NCBI RefSeq assembly: GCF_006546655.1
Contig: NZ_VIAQ01000006.1
Span: 248,001-312,000 of the forward strand
Origin: Methanolobus vulcani
Lineage (GTDB): Archaea; Halobacteriota; Methanosarcinia; Methanosarcinales; Methanosarcinaceae
Length of the DNA: 64,000 bases
Direction of reading: 5' to 3'
Made by a program: the position numbers and the translations under genes. Below are positions 45,971-56,630 of the stretch, piece by piece (position 1 is the stretch's first letter; every line of letters starts with the position of its first letter). The notes under the pieces were generated by a model, which made no database searches, had not been told where the DNA came from, and was given only the letters and a program-made list of their open reading frames with translations.

Positions 45971-46864
45971 TTAGCAAAGGTCTTTCAGGTGGAACTGGTA
46001 CTTACCGAGTTTACCGCCGTAGTTTCCTGCGGTGATCTTTACGACACCAGGAACTGCGCAGGCTGCTTCAACACCGGCCTTCATTGCTTTCTGGATTGAA
46101 TCCTCGTCAACACCGTTGATGACAAGCTCGTAAACTGCTTTTACGCCTTCTGGAATCTCAGTTCCTTCGACTTTATCTCTGATGGATGGGCAGAACTTCT
46201 CGTTTGCAGTTGCCTTCATGAACTTGTAGTTGTTAAAACCAGCCTTGGAACCACTTGCAACAATTCCGCCTGGGAATGGAGTGATTGTACCGTCAAGGTC
46301 CTTGATAGCGTCTACTGCAACCTCTGCTGCTGTGAGTGCTGTCATCTGGCTGTCACCGAAGATAAAGAAGTTACCGCCTGCAATGCCTGCTACAGCGCCG
46401 ATGTTTTCTTCTACAAGGAAGTCACCCTCCATGATTGGGATGCTGAACATCTTGCGACCTGCTACCTCAGTTTCGGATTCCATTCCGTCACCGAAGAATT
46501 TGAGTTTGAAACCTACGTTGAACTGCTTCTCAGCATCTGGCATACCGTTGAAAACAGCTGTTGTTGGTGCTGTAAGTACACACTGGCCAAGGCGCTCAAG
46601 TAACTGGTGTTCAAGTGATTCGTATCCGAAGGTGCAGAACTGGACGTATACACCAGGTCTTCCGTCAGGAGTCTCATCAGGACCTACGAACTTTTCAATA
46701 CCTGCTTCTGCAGGGCACATAATAACAGAGGTACCGAATCCTGTTGCTTCAAGTGCAGCTATCTCTGCCCAGCGTTTTGTTGCTGCGGTGATAAGTACTC
46801 TTGAGATCTTGATTGGGAACGCTTCTGCAAAAGTATCTTCGATTTCTACTCCATTGATTTCCAT
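45971..46864 (-). CDS. ftr: Formylmethanofuran:tetrahydromethanopterin formyltransferase Ftr
   Basis: 297 residues, the usual family length, starting [16 protein letters not shown] at 46864 (AAGGG upstream); the frame extends to 46942 but with an unrelated Cys-rich stretch. Ftr moves the formyl group between methanofuran and tetrahydro(sarcina)pterin in the C1 pathway; during methylotrophic growth it runs in the oxidative direction. Conserved blocks include [19 protein letters not shown] and [13 protein letters not shown]. Confidence 0.96.
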   Translation of the reverse strand: MEINGVEIEDTFAEAFPIKISRVLITAATKRWAEIAALEATGFGTSVIMCPAEAGIEKFVGPDETPDGRPGVYVQFCTFGYESLEHQLLERLGQCVLTAPTTAVFNGMPDAEKQFNVGFKLKFFGDGMESETEVAGRKMFSIPIMEGDFLVEENIGAVAGIAGGNFFIFGDSQMTALTAAEVAVDAIKDLDGTITPFPGGIVASGSKAGFNNYKFMKATANEKFCPSIRDKVEGTEIPEGVKAVYELVINGVDEDSIQKAMKAGVEAACAVPGVVKITAGNYGGKLGKYQFHLKDLC

Positions 46865-46972
46865 AATAATCCCTTGTTTTAAGTTAAAATTAAGCCGGCA
46901 ACATTCACATGTTGCACTAACTATAGCAGTAATACAACACAATTACAATACATATACTCTTCGAAAAGAAGA

Positions 46973-48649
46973 CTACCTTCCGCCTGACTTGCGGTATGTC
47001 TTATCAAAAAGGGCAAACATTTCCCTGTCAACGGTCTGATACTTACCGATCTCAAAAATAGCTTCACTGACAATAACAGAAATAGATTCGATGTTTGAAA
47101 GGTTTGCAAGACTCTTTGACGAACTGGCAGTAGATGTGACCATCTGCTCCTTTATTGAGATTTCGCATACTTCGACAATTGCATTGACAGCAAGAGAGAC
47201 GTTATCAGGCTGATTATCTGATGCCGCAACAGTACAGAAATGTTCCATAACAGGAATGATCCTTGAGACCTTTTCATCCGAATGTTTCCTTGCGGCAACA
47301 ACTCCAATGTCTTTAAGTGCAGCTGTAACATCAGCAAGAGATTCCTCTCCGAATATCTGTCCGACTTCTTCAAGTGCCTCAATCACTTTATCGAGGCAAT
47401 CATGTCTTTCTCTCTCAGGAGATTCCTGAACAGTCTTAATTCCGATGTCTCTTAAGGAATATATTATGAGCTTCTTCAGGTGTCTCTGGTTCTTATTGTC
47501 AACTGTTCTTGCAAGTTCAAGCAGGACTTCCCGTATATTGTTCAGGGTTGCAGTATCCCTGTTAACTGCTGCGTCAAGTGCTATTTTCTTAAGCAGGACA
47601 ACTGATTTTTCAGTACTGTCCAGCATGTCTTTTTTAGCTGATGCAACTCCGATATCTCCAGTGGCAATTGCAAGTTTATGAAGTGGGTTTGACACCATTT
47701 TATTCCTGAAAATGCCAATTATTTCCTTGATGCCCTTTGAACGTTTGATGAGTGTGAGTTTGTCTAATGGAGGGAAATGATTTCTTTCCCTGTGCAATTC
47801 GAAGAAACCAGTCATCTTGTCCAGAGTCTGTAAACTAAAAGTTTCTATACCGGCCTGTGAGCATTCTTTTCCAATGGAACCGAAGGCATCGATAACTTCC
47901 ATCAATACGAACCTGTTCTTTTCTTGCCTTGCAAGGATGGCAAGCTGATACAGGTGTATATTGATATATTTTATAATGAGGTTCTTTTTTCCACTGGAAC
48001 TGAGAACTTTTGAGGCTAGCTTAGGAATTGTTTTTACACCCACGATTGCGGTGAAGTCATCATCATTCCTGACCGCTCCTCGTATTGTGTCGATAACAGG
48101 TTGAAGAGGATCAATATTCTCTTTCCCTGCTTCCAGTTTCCTGTAACTTTCATTCATATCATATATCTGCAGGTCTCTGGTCAGTTCCTCAAAGTTCTTT
48201 TTCACGACTTCAGTTCTGAGATAATCAGCTAAAAGGAAAGCCAAGACTGAGAGAATAAGAGAATATACAAACAGCATAATCATTCCCATTGGTTTGAAAG
48301 TTCCAAGGAAATGCATGATGGATGCTGCCAGGATAAAGGTTCCGATGGTGTAAGAGAACATATCTGTCAGAGCATCTCTCTTGCTTGCAAGCCAGAGGCA
48401 GGCTGCCCACAAAAGTCCGAAACAGACAGCAAGAATAACATTATTTCTAAAAATATCCATCTGCTGATTGACAAGTATAATGGAAATATATCCAAGCTGG
48501 ATAACCACTGCACCGATAGCAAGATCAGCTCCGACATCTCTCAGATTGATCTTCATGTAATTTTTTATCAGGATGTCTGCAATCAGGAAAAGCGATATTA
48601 CACCACTTATGAGAGCTGTATCAACAATATCGGGTATGAGAATATCCAT
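46973..48649 (-). CDS. Membrane protein with long helical cytosolic domain, function unknown
   Basis: 558 residues. Six hydrophobic segments in the first 150 residues, then about 400 residues predicted mostly helical, with repeating DIGVxSAKK/DIGVVAARK and LLELARTVDN motifs that recall HEAT/ARM-like solenoids. Conserved-looking but of no recognised family. Ends in TAG, backup stop nine codons later. It lies directly upstream of ftr (about 108 bp). Confidence 0.72.
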   Translation of the reverse strand: MDILIPDIVDTALISGVISLFLIADILIKNYMKINLRDVGADLAIGAVVIQLGYISIILVNQQMDIFRNNVILAVCFGLLWAACLWLASKRDALTDMFSYTIGTFILAASIMHFLGTFKPMGMIMLFVYSLILSVLAFLLADYLRTEVVKKNFEELTRDLQIYDMNESYRKLEAGKENIDPLQPVIDTIRGAVRNDDDFTAIVGVKTIPKLASKVLSSSGKKNLIIKYINIHLYQLAILARQEKNRFVLMEVIDAFGSIGKECSQAGIETFSLQTLDKMTGFFELHRERNHFPPLDKLTLIKRSKGIKEIIGIFRNKMVSNPLHKLAIATGDIGVASAKKDMLDSTEKSVVLLKKIALDAAVNRDTATLNNIREVLLELARTVDNKNQRHLKKLIIYSLRDIGIKTVQESPERERHDCLDKVIEALEEVGQIFGEESLADVTAALKDIGVVAARKHSDEKVSRIIPVMEHFCTVAASDNQPDNVSLAVNAIVEVCEISIKEQMVTSTASSSKSLANLSNIESISVIVSEAIFEIGKYQTVDREMFALFDKTYRKSGGR

Positions 48650-48815
48650 AGCTTATATATTGTTGATTTGTATTTATATATATATTTATTGAAATCATTT
48701 CGTCCATTGCAGTAATTCGGAAGACCTTGTATTTTTATTTATTATTCTCAAAGATAAAACTATTAGTAAAGATTAATCTTCTATAAATCTTATAACAAAT
48801 TATATAGGTGATATC

Positions 48816-49445
48816 ATGTTAAAGATAACTCCCTATATGGGACCGCTTGTTATTATCGTTTCAATAGCAGGACTATGGTTCCCGCTTCTTGGTTACTTCA
48901 TGCTACTGGTATTTGGTGCCATTTTTCTGATAGCACCATTCAGAGGCCGCTGGTTCTGCGGAAACCTTTGCCCCAGGGGAAGCTTCATGGATTTCTGGGT
49001 AGGCAAAGTCTCAGAAAAAAGAAAGATACCTAAATTCCTGAAAAGCTACTGGATAAGAGTTCCCCTCTTCATGTTCATGATGGTCTTTATGGGTTACAGG
49101 CTAATGAATACCCACGGAATTGTGAACCAGGTTGGTATGGTACTTGTAATAATGTGCCTTGTAACATCTTCTATTGCAATCATTCTGGGAGTTACGATAG
49201 CTCCAAGAACATGGTGTACTTTCTGTCCCATGGGAACACTTCAAAGCATAGTAGGTGTGAACAAGTATCCTCTTCAGATGGATCTGGATAAATGTATCAA
49301 ATGCCACAAATGTGAAAAGATATGTCCTATGCACCTGAATATTGTGGAAATGACACATAATCCCGATTGTATCAAATGCGGAAGATGTATTGATATTTGT
49401 CCAAAGGATGCATTGAGTTTCAAGAAATCTGTAAAGGGCACATGA
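48816..49445 (+). CDS. Membrane-bound polyferredoxin-type protein (NapH/CcoG-like)
   Basis: 209 residues. About four membrane helices carry two Cys pairs (CGNLCPRGSFMDFW, TWCTFCPMGTLQ), followed by two classic [4Fe-4S] motifs CIKCHKCEKICP and CIKCGRCIDICP. It probably passes electrons between membrane and cytoplasm; partner unknown. AGGTG lies six bases before the ATG. Downstream RNase HI gene is unrelated in function. Confidence 0.88.
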   Translation: MLKITPYMGPLVIIVSIAGLWFPLLGYFMLLVFGAIFLIAPFRGRWFCGNLCPRGSFMDFWVGKVSEKRKIPKFLKSYWIRVPLFMFMMVFMGYRLMNTHGIVNQVGMVLVIMCLVTSSIAIILGVTIAPRTWCTFCPMGTLQSIVGVNKYPLQMDLDKCIKCHKCEKICPMHLNIVEMTHNPDCIKCGRCIDICPKDALSFKKSVKGT

Positions 49446-49533
49446 TTCCTTTTCTTTCCTTTTCTCTTTTTTCTCTTATTAGATTCAGTTTTCCGGCAGA
49501 TACAAAAGCAATGACCAACCTTGAAAACTAAAT

Positions 49534-50331
49534 ATGGACACACTGAATTTTGACGGCTCATGCGACCCGAACCCAGGAGGCATAATGGGATTCGGATGGA
49601 TAATTAACTGGAGCAGTGACAAAAAACCAACAGAAGGGAGCAAGGAAAAGAAACCTTCAAAATCCAATACCAATAACGTTGCCGAGTACACAGCCCTGAA
49701 GGAAGGCATAAATAATTACCTGAAACTCGGAGGCAAAGGCCCTCTCCACGTCCACGGTGACAGCAAACTTGTCATCAGTCAGATGTCAGGAAAATGGAAA
49801 GTCAATAACGAGAACCTTGCAAAGATTAAAGAAGAAACGGATTCCATAATCAAAAAACATAATCTCAAGGTCAAATTCACATGGGTTCCCAGAGAGCAGA
49901 ATAGTATTGCTGACAGGCTTGCATTGCCTAAATCCAGACGCAACAAAGTGTCAAAATCGGATTCAAAAACAGAACCTAAAGCCAGTTCTGTAAAACCTGA
50001 GAACAGGAAGTTCGTTGCAGATGTGAACTCATCTTCTGTTTCTTCAAAACTGAGACTTCAGATCAATGAGTTTAATACTTCTCCATCACCTGGTTTCAAG
50101 TCCTTTGCACAGCTTAAGGTCGGAGGATTCGACTCATTTTCAAGGAAGAAACTTGAGACTTTGCAGAAGGAAGCAGGTTCAAAAGCTTCAGCCATTTCCA
50201 AAAAGGAATTTCCCAACAATTCAGGTCAGCAGGCTTCAGCACTCAGGTGGATGCTGAGAGGACTTTCAACCGACCTTGCAATAAGAAAGGTAAAAGTAGA
50301 TATTGAACTCAGTAAAAAGAGAAAAAAGTAA
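49534..50331 (+). CDS. rnhA: RNase HI-like protein with C-terminal extension
   Basis: 265 residues. The N-terminal 135 residues are RNase H: Asp in FDGSCDPNPGG, Glu in NVAEYTAL, Asp in HGDSKLVI and Asp in SIADRLA complete the DEDD site. Residues about 140-265 are a Ser/Lys-rich linker and a small domain with no recognised family; this extension is unusual compared with the roughly 150-residue enzymes. It cleaves RNA in RNA/DNA hybrids. Confidence 0.88.
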   Translation: MDTLNFDGSCDPNPGGIMGFGWIINWSSDKKPTEGSKEKKPSKSNTNNVAEYTALKEGINNYLKLGGKGPLHVHGDSKLVISQMSGKWKVNNENLAKIKEETDSIIKKHNLKVKFTWVPREQNSIADRLALPKSRRNKVSKSDSKTEPKASSVKPENRKFVADVNSSSVSSKLRLQINEFNTSPSPGFKSFAQLKVGGFDSFSRKKLETLQKEAGSKASAISKKEFPNNSGQQASALRWMLRGLSTDLAIRKVKVDIELSKKRKK

Positions 50332-50386
50332 TAATCAACAAAACACCAATGAAAATCAATTTACTGGAGTTTCAGAGTTCTCATAA

Positions 50387-52003
50387 TCAGAAGAAAGAAG
50401 CTTTTCTGATTGTGAACCAGAAAACACTTCCATGGCCTATAGGATTGTTTTCAACTCCAATTTCTCCACCGTGAAGTTCCACTATTCTTTTTGCAATTGC
50501 AAGACCAAGTCCGCTTCCCTTTATGCTTCCCTTGTCTGCACGTCTGAAACGCTCGAATATCATGTCCTTGTCGTCGTTATTTATCCCTGAGCCGGTATCA
50601 GTAACCTGTATTTTCCATTTATCCATTGCATCGGATATAGCAATTGATATTCTTCCATTCGGAGGAGTGAACTTGATAGCATTGGAAAGCAGGTTGAGGA
50701 ATACTTCCTCCATGATAGGGTTAATAAATGAGGGATAAGGTCCCATTGCTTTCATATCAAAATGGATATCCTTTTTATTCATTTCAGAACTAAGGTTCCT
50801 GACAACTTTTTCAAGAATGGGCAAAAAGTCCTGCTCTTCATATTTGATATCATCTACAGATTCCAGTTTAATGAACTTTGAAGCAGATTCTATCATGTAG
50901 ATCATTCTTTCATTGTTCTTGTGAATCTTATCCAGCAGGTTCTGTTTGCTATTCTCATCTTCGATGATTATCAGTTCCTCAGTAAAGCCGCGAATTATAT
51001 TTGCAGGGTTGAGAAGGTCGTGTGTTAATATATCTGTGAAAAGCACTTTCAGGTGATTTGCATCCTCAAGACGTTTTGCATACTTTTTAAGATTCTCTTC
51101 AGCCTCTTTCCTGCTGAGAGCATCTGCAAGTACATTGGCCACAGATTGCATGAAGTGCATATCATCTTTAGTGAACACCCTTCTCTGCGTGGTGTGTACG
51201 TTCATGACACCGTAAGGGTCTTCCCGACTTCCGATGGTAACATCCATACCACTGACAATACCGTTCTCTTTCAGTAATGATAATCCGCTTGTATAGTTGC
51301 TTGTATAGTTGTATTTATCCTGTGAAATGTCGCCCTGTATAGCTGATTTTTCCTCACAGTCAGAGTACAAGGTGTAGCAGACAATGTCATTCTTGCTGTC
51401 TTCACTCTCAGTTTTGGTGTTGTTTTCTTCTTCCCATCCAACACCTGCAACCATGACAGTATTATCGCCTTCTTTTTTCATGATTCTGCAATATTCCACA
51501 TTAAGAGTGTCTGTAACAAGTCTGACAGATTCCTGCATGAGATTATCAAGTTCTGCACCTGCAAGTCCTTCCTGTCCCAGTTTTGCAACAACAGCCTGTT
51601 GTTTTTCTCTCATTTTCAGGGTGCTTTCAATGGATTTGCATTCACTGATGTCTTTTGCATGTCGCACTACCATTGAGACATTGCCATTATCATCAAAAAG
51701 AGGTGAAAGCTCAATGAGTTTTGGTTTGTTGTCAAGAGGATCTTCAATCTCGAATTTGCAGCATTTTCCGGTAGCAAAAACCTCAAGCAAACAGCATGAT
51801 TCACAGGGTTTTGTCTGCTTCATGAGACAACTGTAACATAATGGATGACCCATTTTTTCATTAGCAGCTATAGAATCACAATTCTTCCAGTTGCTAATTA
51901 CAATCCGCATATCCCGGTCTATTACAACTATGAGATCCTGTACTGATGACAGGGTTTTTTTCAATAAATTGAGTTGACTGTTGTTCAGCTCATCGTTTTT
52001 CAC
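50387..52003 (-). CDS. Soluble PAS-GAF sensor histidine kinase
   Basis: 538 residues. PAS (about 15-125, with a Cys-rich CYSCLMKQTKPCESCCLL that could bind a metal or cofactor), GAF (about 145-295), HisKA with DILTHDLLNPANIIRG (His about 325) and a HATPase domain with the N box LSNAIKF, G1 DTGSGI and G2 GSGLGLAI. No membrane segment, so a cytosolic sensor, perhaps of redox state. The GTG at 52003 is used; no clear SD. No receiver adjoins it. Confidence 0.88.
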   Translation of the reverse strand: MKNDELNNSQLNLLKKTLSSVQDLIVVIDRDMRIVISNWKNCDSIAANEKMGHPLCYSCLMKQTKPCESCCLLEVFATGKCCKFEIEDPLDNKPKLIELSPLFDDNGNVSMVVRHAKDISECKSIESTLKMREKQQAVVAKLGQEGLAGAELDNLMQESVRLVTDTLNVEYCRIMKKEGDNTVMVAGVGWEEENNTKTESEDSKNDIVCYTLYSDCEEKSAIQGDISQDKYNYTSNYTSGLSLLKENGIVSGMDVTIGSREDPYGVMNVHTTQRRVFTKDDMHFMQSVANVLADALSRKEAEENLKKYAKRLEDANHLKVLFTDILTHDLLNPANIIRGFTEELIIIEDENSKQNLLDKIHKNNERMIYMIESASKFIKLESVDDIKYEEQDFLPILEKVVRNLSSEMNKKDIHFDMKAMGPYPSFINPIMEEVFLNLLSNAIKFTPPNGRISIAISDAMDKWKIQVTDTGSGINNDDKDMIFERFRRADKGSIKGSGLGLAIAKRIVELHGGEIGVENNPIGHGSVFWFTIRKASFF

Positions 52004-52322
52004 GTCACAGATTGAAATGTGAATCCCCCGGATACTTCCAATTATTGTGATTCAGGTGCAGGTAACTTATTACTGGAACATTATATCATTAGCATAATGC
52101 TATAAGACCGAATCAGAATGAAAACTGTCTTGAATTCTGCTATTTATATGTATCCGGGATTTGCTTATATGATGATGAGTATGAGCGTGATATATTGAAT
52201 CATTATTTGTATACTTCTAAAAAAATATGAGTAAAATCTATATGCAGAGAATCAATAATTTTATAACGTCATAATATATCCAATCTCATATATTTACTAC
52301 AAATCAAGATATGATATTTCTC
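52004..52322. other. Intergenic interval without recognised gene
   Basis: Upstream region of the PAS-GAF kinase and 3' region of the channel gene. AT-rich; TATA-like CTTATAGCATT lies near 52096-52106 on the minus strand. I see no small gene or stable RNA in it. Confidence 0.5.
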
Positions 52323-53175
52323 TTATAATTTCGTTCCGCAATGCTTACAAAAGCGTGCGTCGATATCGTTTTTATCATTGCCACAATTATTGCATACATT
52401 CTTAGGTCTTTTCTTTTCCCTGTCTTCAATGGAAGCAAAACTGATCTCTGCTGTGACAATACCCGTAGGAACAGCAATTATGCTGTAACCAATAATCATA
52501 ACAACCGAGGAAAGTGCAATTCCAAGCGGTGTTTTTGGAACAATATCACCATAACCTACCGTTGTAAGTGTCACGATTGCCCAGTGGATGCTCATGGGTA
52601 TGCTGGTAAAACCGTTCTCTTCTCCCTCAATAAGATACATGAGTGAACCCAGGATAACAACAAGTGTCAGTACTGTGAACAGGAAAACAGTGATTTTTCT
52701 GCTGCTTGCTTTTAATGCGCTAATCAGCATTTCTGCTTCATTGAGGAATTTAACAAGTTTGAGAATACGGAATATTCTCAGCACCCTGAGTATCCTGATA
52801 ACAAGCAAAAACTGGCTTCCCGGAAGGAAAAGACTCAGGTATGTAGGCATGATGGCCAGCAGGTCAACAATTCCAAAAAGGCTGCTTGCATACCTTATCT
52901 TGCTTTTGACACAAAGCATCCGAAGGATATATTCAATTGTAAAAAGTATGGAAGAACCACTCTATATTATAGAGCAGGTCACCGTGTGCAAGCCTGAATG
53001 ATTTCACGCTGTCCAGCATGACAACCAGCACACTCATAAGGATGCTTACTATCAGGATTATATCAAAATTCTTTCCGGCAGGAGTGTCCGCTTCGAATAT
53101 CACTTCATAGAGCCGGCTTCTCCAGTTGTTTTCACCCGGTTTATTATCTGAATATTTATCCTCATATACAGCCAT
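52323..53175 (-). pseudogene. Voltage-gated K+ channel-like protein with C-terminal zinc ribbon, one frameshift
   Basis: Starts at 53175 (MAVYEDKYSD) and ends at 52323. Helices S1-S6 can be seen, an Arg-rich S4 ([16 protein letters not shown]), the K+ filter TTVGYGD and a final zinc ribbon [17 protein letters not shown]. The frame breaks at a C pair (52950-52951): dropping one C joins LYNIEWFF to [13 protein letters not shown] and gives about 283 residues, the normal length. So either sequence error or a recent lesion. It follows dinB... the reading direction puts it upstream of dinB only by eight bases. Confidence 0.75.
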
Positions 53176-53183
53176 TGTAATCC

Positions 53184-54272
53184 TCAGAAATCAAAAAGGC
53201 TTTTTTGTCCCGTACTTTCCTGCAGGTTGCCAACTCTCACTCCGATACGCCTGAAGTTAATAGTGCTTTCTTCAAGGAACTGTTTCATCAGTTCCACAGC
53301 ATTTCCAGCCAGAATTTCACGTTCACTTACAGCGTGGTTGAAGGTCTTACTTTTTGTTGAAGTTTTGAAATTTGAGAATATAACGGTTACTGTTACAGAA
53401 CGGAACGATACTTTCCTTTTTTTGACCTTGCCGATAACATCATCCATAAGCTCATCCAGTAAAGATAATATCATATTTTCATTTCTGCTATCATTTTTCA
53501 GTGATGCCATCCTGCCTATCTGGTCGCTTGCAGTTCTCTCCTTAACAGGACTGTCATCCTGACCCGATGCAGCATTTTTGAGCCACATGCCTTTGTTCTT
53601 CCCAAAAACGGAAATAAGTTCCATAACATCAAAAGCAGCCAGTTCTTCAACAGTTGTAATCCCCATTTCAGAAAGTTTATCCTCAGTTACCTTGCCGATT
53701 CCCCATAATTTCTTCACCGGCATCGGTTTAAGAAAATCCTCTGTTTCTTCCGGCTTTATAACAGTTATTCCGTCAGGTTTGCGGAAAGACGATGCCATTT
53801 TGGCAATGAGTTTGTTTGGACCGATGCCAACTGAGCAGGTTATTGTTTCCTGTGATTTCACTTCTTCCTTGATCCTCAGACCAATTTCCTTTGCAATATC
53901 ATAATCACCATTACAGGATTCAGTGATATCCAGAAAAGCCTCATCAATACTTATCTTTTCAAAGGCTTCCTCGCTGTCCGCATTGGATCTGAGGATTTCC
54001 ATCACGTTTGCAGAAACCTCTTCATAGAAAGCTTTGCGAACCGGAAGAAAAACAGCATCAGGCTTTTTGGATTTCGCAAGCTTGCATGGCATGGCTGAAC
54101 GTATTCCGGCATCTCTTGCAATGTAATTGGAAGTGCTCACAGCTCCGCCTGATTCTCCACGGTTGGAATACATGCAGACAACAACAGCTTTTCCTTTGAG
54201 TGTCGGGTCTTCCCGCTCTTCTATTGCAGCATAGAAGTAGTCCATGTCCACATGAATTATCACACGTTCCAT
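53184..54272 (-). CDS. dinB: DNA polymerase IV (Y family)
   Basis: 362 residues. Catalytic residues in IHVDMDYFYAAIEE (Asp about 8) and SIDEAFLDIT (Asp/Glu about 107), the HhH region KLWGIGKVTEDKLSEMG and a little-finger domain; C terminus QKSLFDF is a PCNA-binding box (QxxLFxF). Translesion DNA synthesis in the cytoplasm. On this strand it precedes the channel gene by eight bases, so both may share a message. Confidence 0.95.
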   Translation of the reverse strand: MERVIIHVDMDYFYAAIEEREDPTLKGKAVVVCMYSNRGESGGAVSTSNYIARDAGIRSAMPCKLAKSKKPDAVFLPVRKAFYEEVSANVMEILRSNADSEEAFEKISIDEAFLDITESCNGDYDIAKEIGLRIKEEVKSQETITCSVGIGPNKLIAKMASSFRKPDGITVIKPEETEDFLKPMPVKKLWGIGKVTEDKLSEMGITTVEELAAFDVMELISVFGKNKGMWLKNAASGQDDSPVKERTASDQIGRMASLKNDSRNENMILSLLDELMDDVIGKVKKRKVSFRSVTVTVIFSNFKTSTKSKTFNHAVSEREILAGNAVELMKQFLEESTINFRRIGVRVGNLQESTGQKSLFDF

Positions 54273-54352
54273 CAGTTAGTAAGAATGTTCAGGAGCTTTT
54301 TATGGTTAACTGATGCATGAGTACACTCTTCAATTCAAAAAGCACCAGTCAA

Positions 54353-54970
54353 TTAACTTTCAGGGAACAGTTCCCTTTCTTTTAGTCTAATATGCTCCTC
54401 GAATTCATACTTATATCTCATAAAATCGGGATGTTTTTTTAGCTTTTTTAGTTTAGGCATTCTGAATAGTTCAACAATGATTATCCCGGGAATCAGTATT
54501 AAAACAAAAGCTAAAGCTCCTATATATTTTGCTGTATAAGGATAGTTGTCATATGAAATATGGGTGAAATATAATCCAACTAAAAGAGCAATTAGAAGAT
54601 AAAGCATGAACCATATTGGAAGAACAAAGATTTCAAAATTTACTTTTATTATTGTCTTCTGTGGCGGTAAACTTTCAAATCGAAATTTTATTTTGTCAAA
54701 CTTTCGCCTATTTTTTGTTTCGTATGTATCAACATGGATTTCATCTATTGAATACTTAGCATCAACTTTAAAGTCCGGTTCATATCTAATGAAATCATAA
54801 TCTTCTTCCTTGATTGGATTTTGCAATCTTAGATTTATCAGAGTGTAACCTAGATTCTGATAAAAACTGGAAATAATATGAATGAGTTTCTCCTTTGGGA
54901 TTCTGGTCACAACTTCAAAGTTTAAGAGTGACATATCAAATTGGTTATCTGTTTTCTTCTCTTTACCCAT
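54353..54970 (-). CDS. Membrane protein of unknown function
   Basis: 205 residues from ATG 54970 (GAAGGTT five bases upstream; TTG 54982 is less likely). Soluble N-terminal part (about 1-120, charged, beta-rich), two membrane segments (about 123-145 and 150-172) and a charged tail with EFEEHIRLKERE. No family recognised. Confidence 0.65.
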   Translation of the reverse strand: MGKEKKTDNQFDMSLLNFEVVTRIPKEKLIHIISSFYQNLGYTLINLRLQNPIKEEDYDFIRYEPDFKVDAKYSIDEIHVDTYETKNRRKFDKIKFRFESLPPQKTIIKVNFEIFVLPIWFMLYLLIALLVGLYFTHISYDNYPYTAKYIGALAFVLILIPGIIIVELFRMPKLKKLKKHPDFMRYKYEFEEHIRLKERELFPES

Positions 54971-55205
54971 AATAACCTTCAAGTATTTAGTTAGGAATTA
55001 TAATGAAATCCTGTTGAAACAGACATCAATCAGGTAATTCAATGAATACAACCAATATTCAGATTTACATGTACCAGAATATGTGGAATCATCTGAATAT
55101 TACATATACGAACTTTGTTTTTTGAGTTCGCAACAATAATCTTTTTAAAAGTGTATATACCTTGTGATATTTTTTGATAACACACAAGGCTGGAATGCAT
55201 TAACC

Positions 55206-56264
55206 TTAAAGGATCGTATCCCTGCAATCAACATAAATGCGGCTGAAATCAGGCACTTTTCCTGAGATTGGTTTTGCATAAAGGAACAGTTTTTCATGAA
55301 TTGGCTTGAACTTCTTCATGACTCCAAGAACCGAATCATCAGGGTCAGTGTAGGCCCCGAAGAACTTGCAGTTTGTTTCAAACATCAGGTTGTTGCAATA
55401 GTCAATTATCTCTTCCATTGCAAGGCTGTGTTCCTGCTCAAATGCAAAATCAACAATTAAATGCATTTTGCAGACCTCACCTTCTACTGGTATATCCGGC
55501 ATCCTAGTGAAGTGTCTAAGTATTCCGTATGCATTAGCCATGAGTTTCCACATCATTGGCTCTTTTGTGTAGGTAACTTCCATAAGGACCGAGGCATCCC
55601 AAAAACCAGCACATGCAACGATATGTCCCTTCCATTTTGCCACAATAAAATTCTCAAGACCGTATCCAAGTATTTTGTTAGTATAGTCCCTGAAACTCTC
55701 CGTGGTAAATGGATAGAATTGTGCATTTCCGTAGTAGTAGCTATTGATAAGCTTGATAGTTTCATGGATGTCTTCAGGATTTATCCTTTCAATTTCGTAC
55801 CCACTATCGATTTTTTCCTTTTTATAAGCTGAAATTGAAATTTCCTGTATGTTTTTCTCTTTGATGTAGCCAAGTTTTTCAATAAGATTCATGAACGCTT
55901 CATTTGGTTCATATACATAACAATAGATGTATGAAATCCCGGCTTTATGTGCTGCTTTCTCTGCTTCCCTTACAAGTTCAACAGCAATTCCCTGCCTTCT
56001 GTGGTCAGGATGAACCATAACTTCTGCAATGTAGAGATATGGTTCATCCATTCCTTGTTTAATTGTCCAGCCTATCCACCCCACCGCGGCGGCATTCTTT
56101 TCTGCGACACGGATTTCCCAGTTGTCGTAAAGCTCATATCTTGCTGTTATATCCGGTCCCTTGTCAGTGATCATTGCATATTCTTCATTTCCCTGAGGAC
56201 ACAATTTTTCAATATCCAACAGAGAATCGTTGTCCTCTTCCCTAAACGGTCTTATGTTTACCAT
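55206..56264 (-). CDS. GNAT N-acetyltransferase, two-domain
   Basis: 352 residues. The N-terminal GNAT domain (1-150) shows the acetyl-CoA loop VMVHPDHRRQGIAVELVREAE; the second half (about 160-350) looks like a degenerate second GNAT-type domain without that loop. GGAGG lies five bases before the ATG. Substrate unknown. Confidence 0.85.
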   Translation of the reverse strand: MVNIRPFREEDNDSLLDIEKLCPQGNEEYAMITDKGPDITARYELYDNWEIRVAEKNAAAVGWIGWTIKQGMDEPYLYIAEVMVHPDHRRQGIAVELVREAEKAAHKAGISYIYCYVYEPNEAFMNLIEKLGYIKEKNIQEISISAYKKEKIDSGYEIERINPEDIHETIKLINSYYYGNAQFYPFTTESFRDYTNKILGYGLENFIVAKWKGHIVACAGFWDASVLMEVTYTKEPMMWKLMANAYGILRHFTRMPDIPVEGEVCKMHLIVDFAFEQEHSLAMEEIIDYCNNLMFETNCKFFGAYTDPDDSVLGVMKKFKPIHEKLFLYAKPISGKVPDFSRIYVDCRDTIL

Positions 56265-56607
56265 GCAAGCCTCCGATCACTTTTACGAGATGTCCCGGCA
56301 ACAAAGGAACCCGGAAAAACAGAGTCATAACTCCGCATCACAGATTTTGTATTCTACTACTCCCAAATAAAAGTTGAATTTGATGGGATATATAGGTTTT
56401 GGATTTAAATTTATATGATTTAATAAAATACGCAAGAGCAGTTATCAATTTGACACGTGAAAAGTTGCTCCTGCCTGATTGCTCGTCACTGCTCAAAATC
56501 AGCAAGTGCTGAGGTATAGGTCCGAATACAAAGAATCTTAGTGCATGTAATCATAAAAACTAATAGATGTAGCCAAAAAGCTTCTATTAATGAGCGGAAC
56601 TGTGTTA

Positions 56608-56630
56608 GACCCCTTTATTTCCAGTAGAGA
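56608..56630 (-). repeat. Solitary ORB-like element
   Basis: On the minus strand TCTCTACTGGAAATAAAGGGGTC; the 14 bases GAAATAAAGGGGT(C/T) match the origin box at 30179, and the 5' half fits the general archaeal ORB form. It stands alone in the 56265-56780 interval, more than 25 kb from the origin. No second copy nearby was found. Confidence 0.5.
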
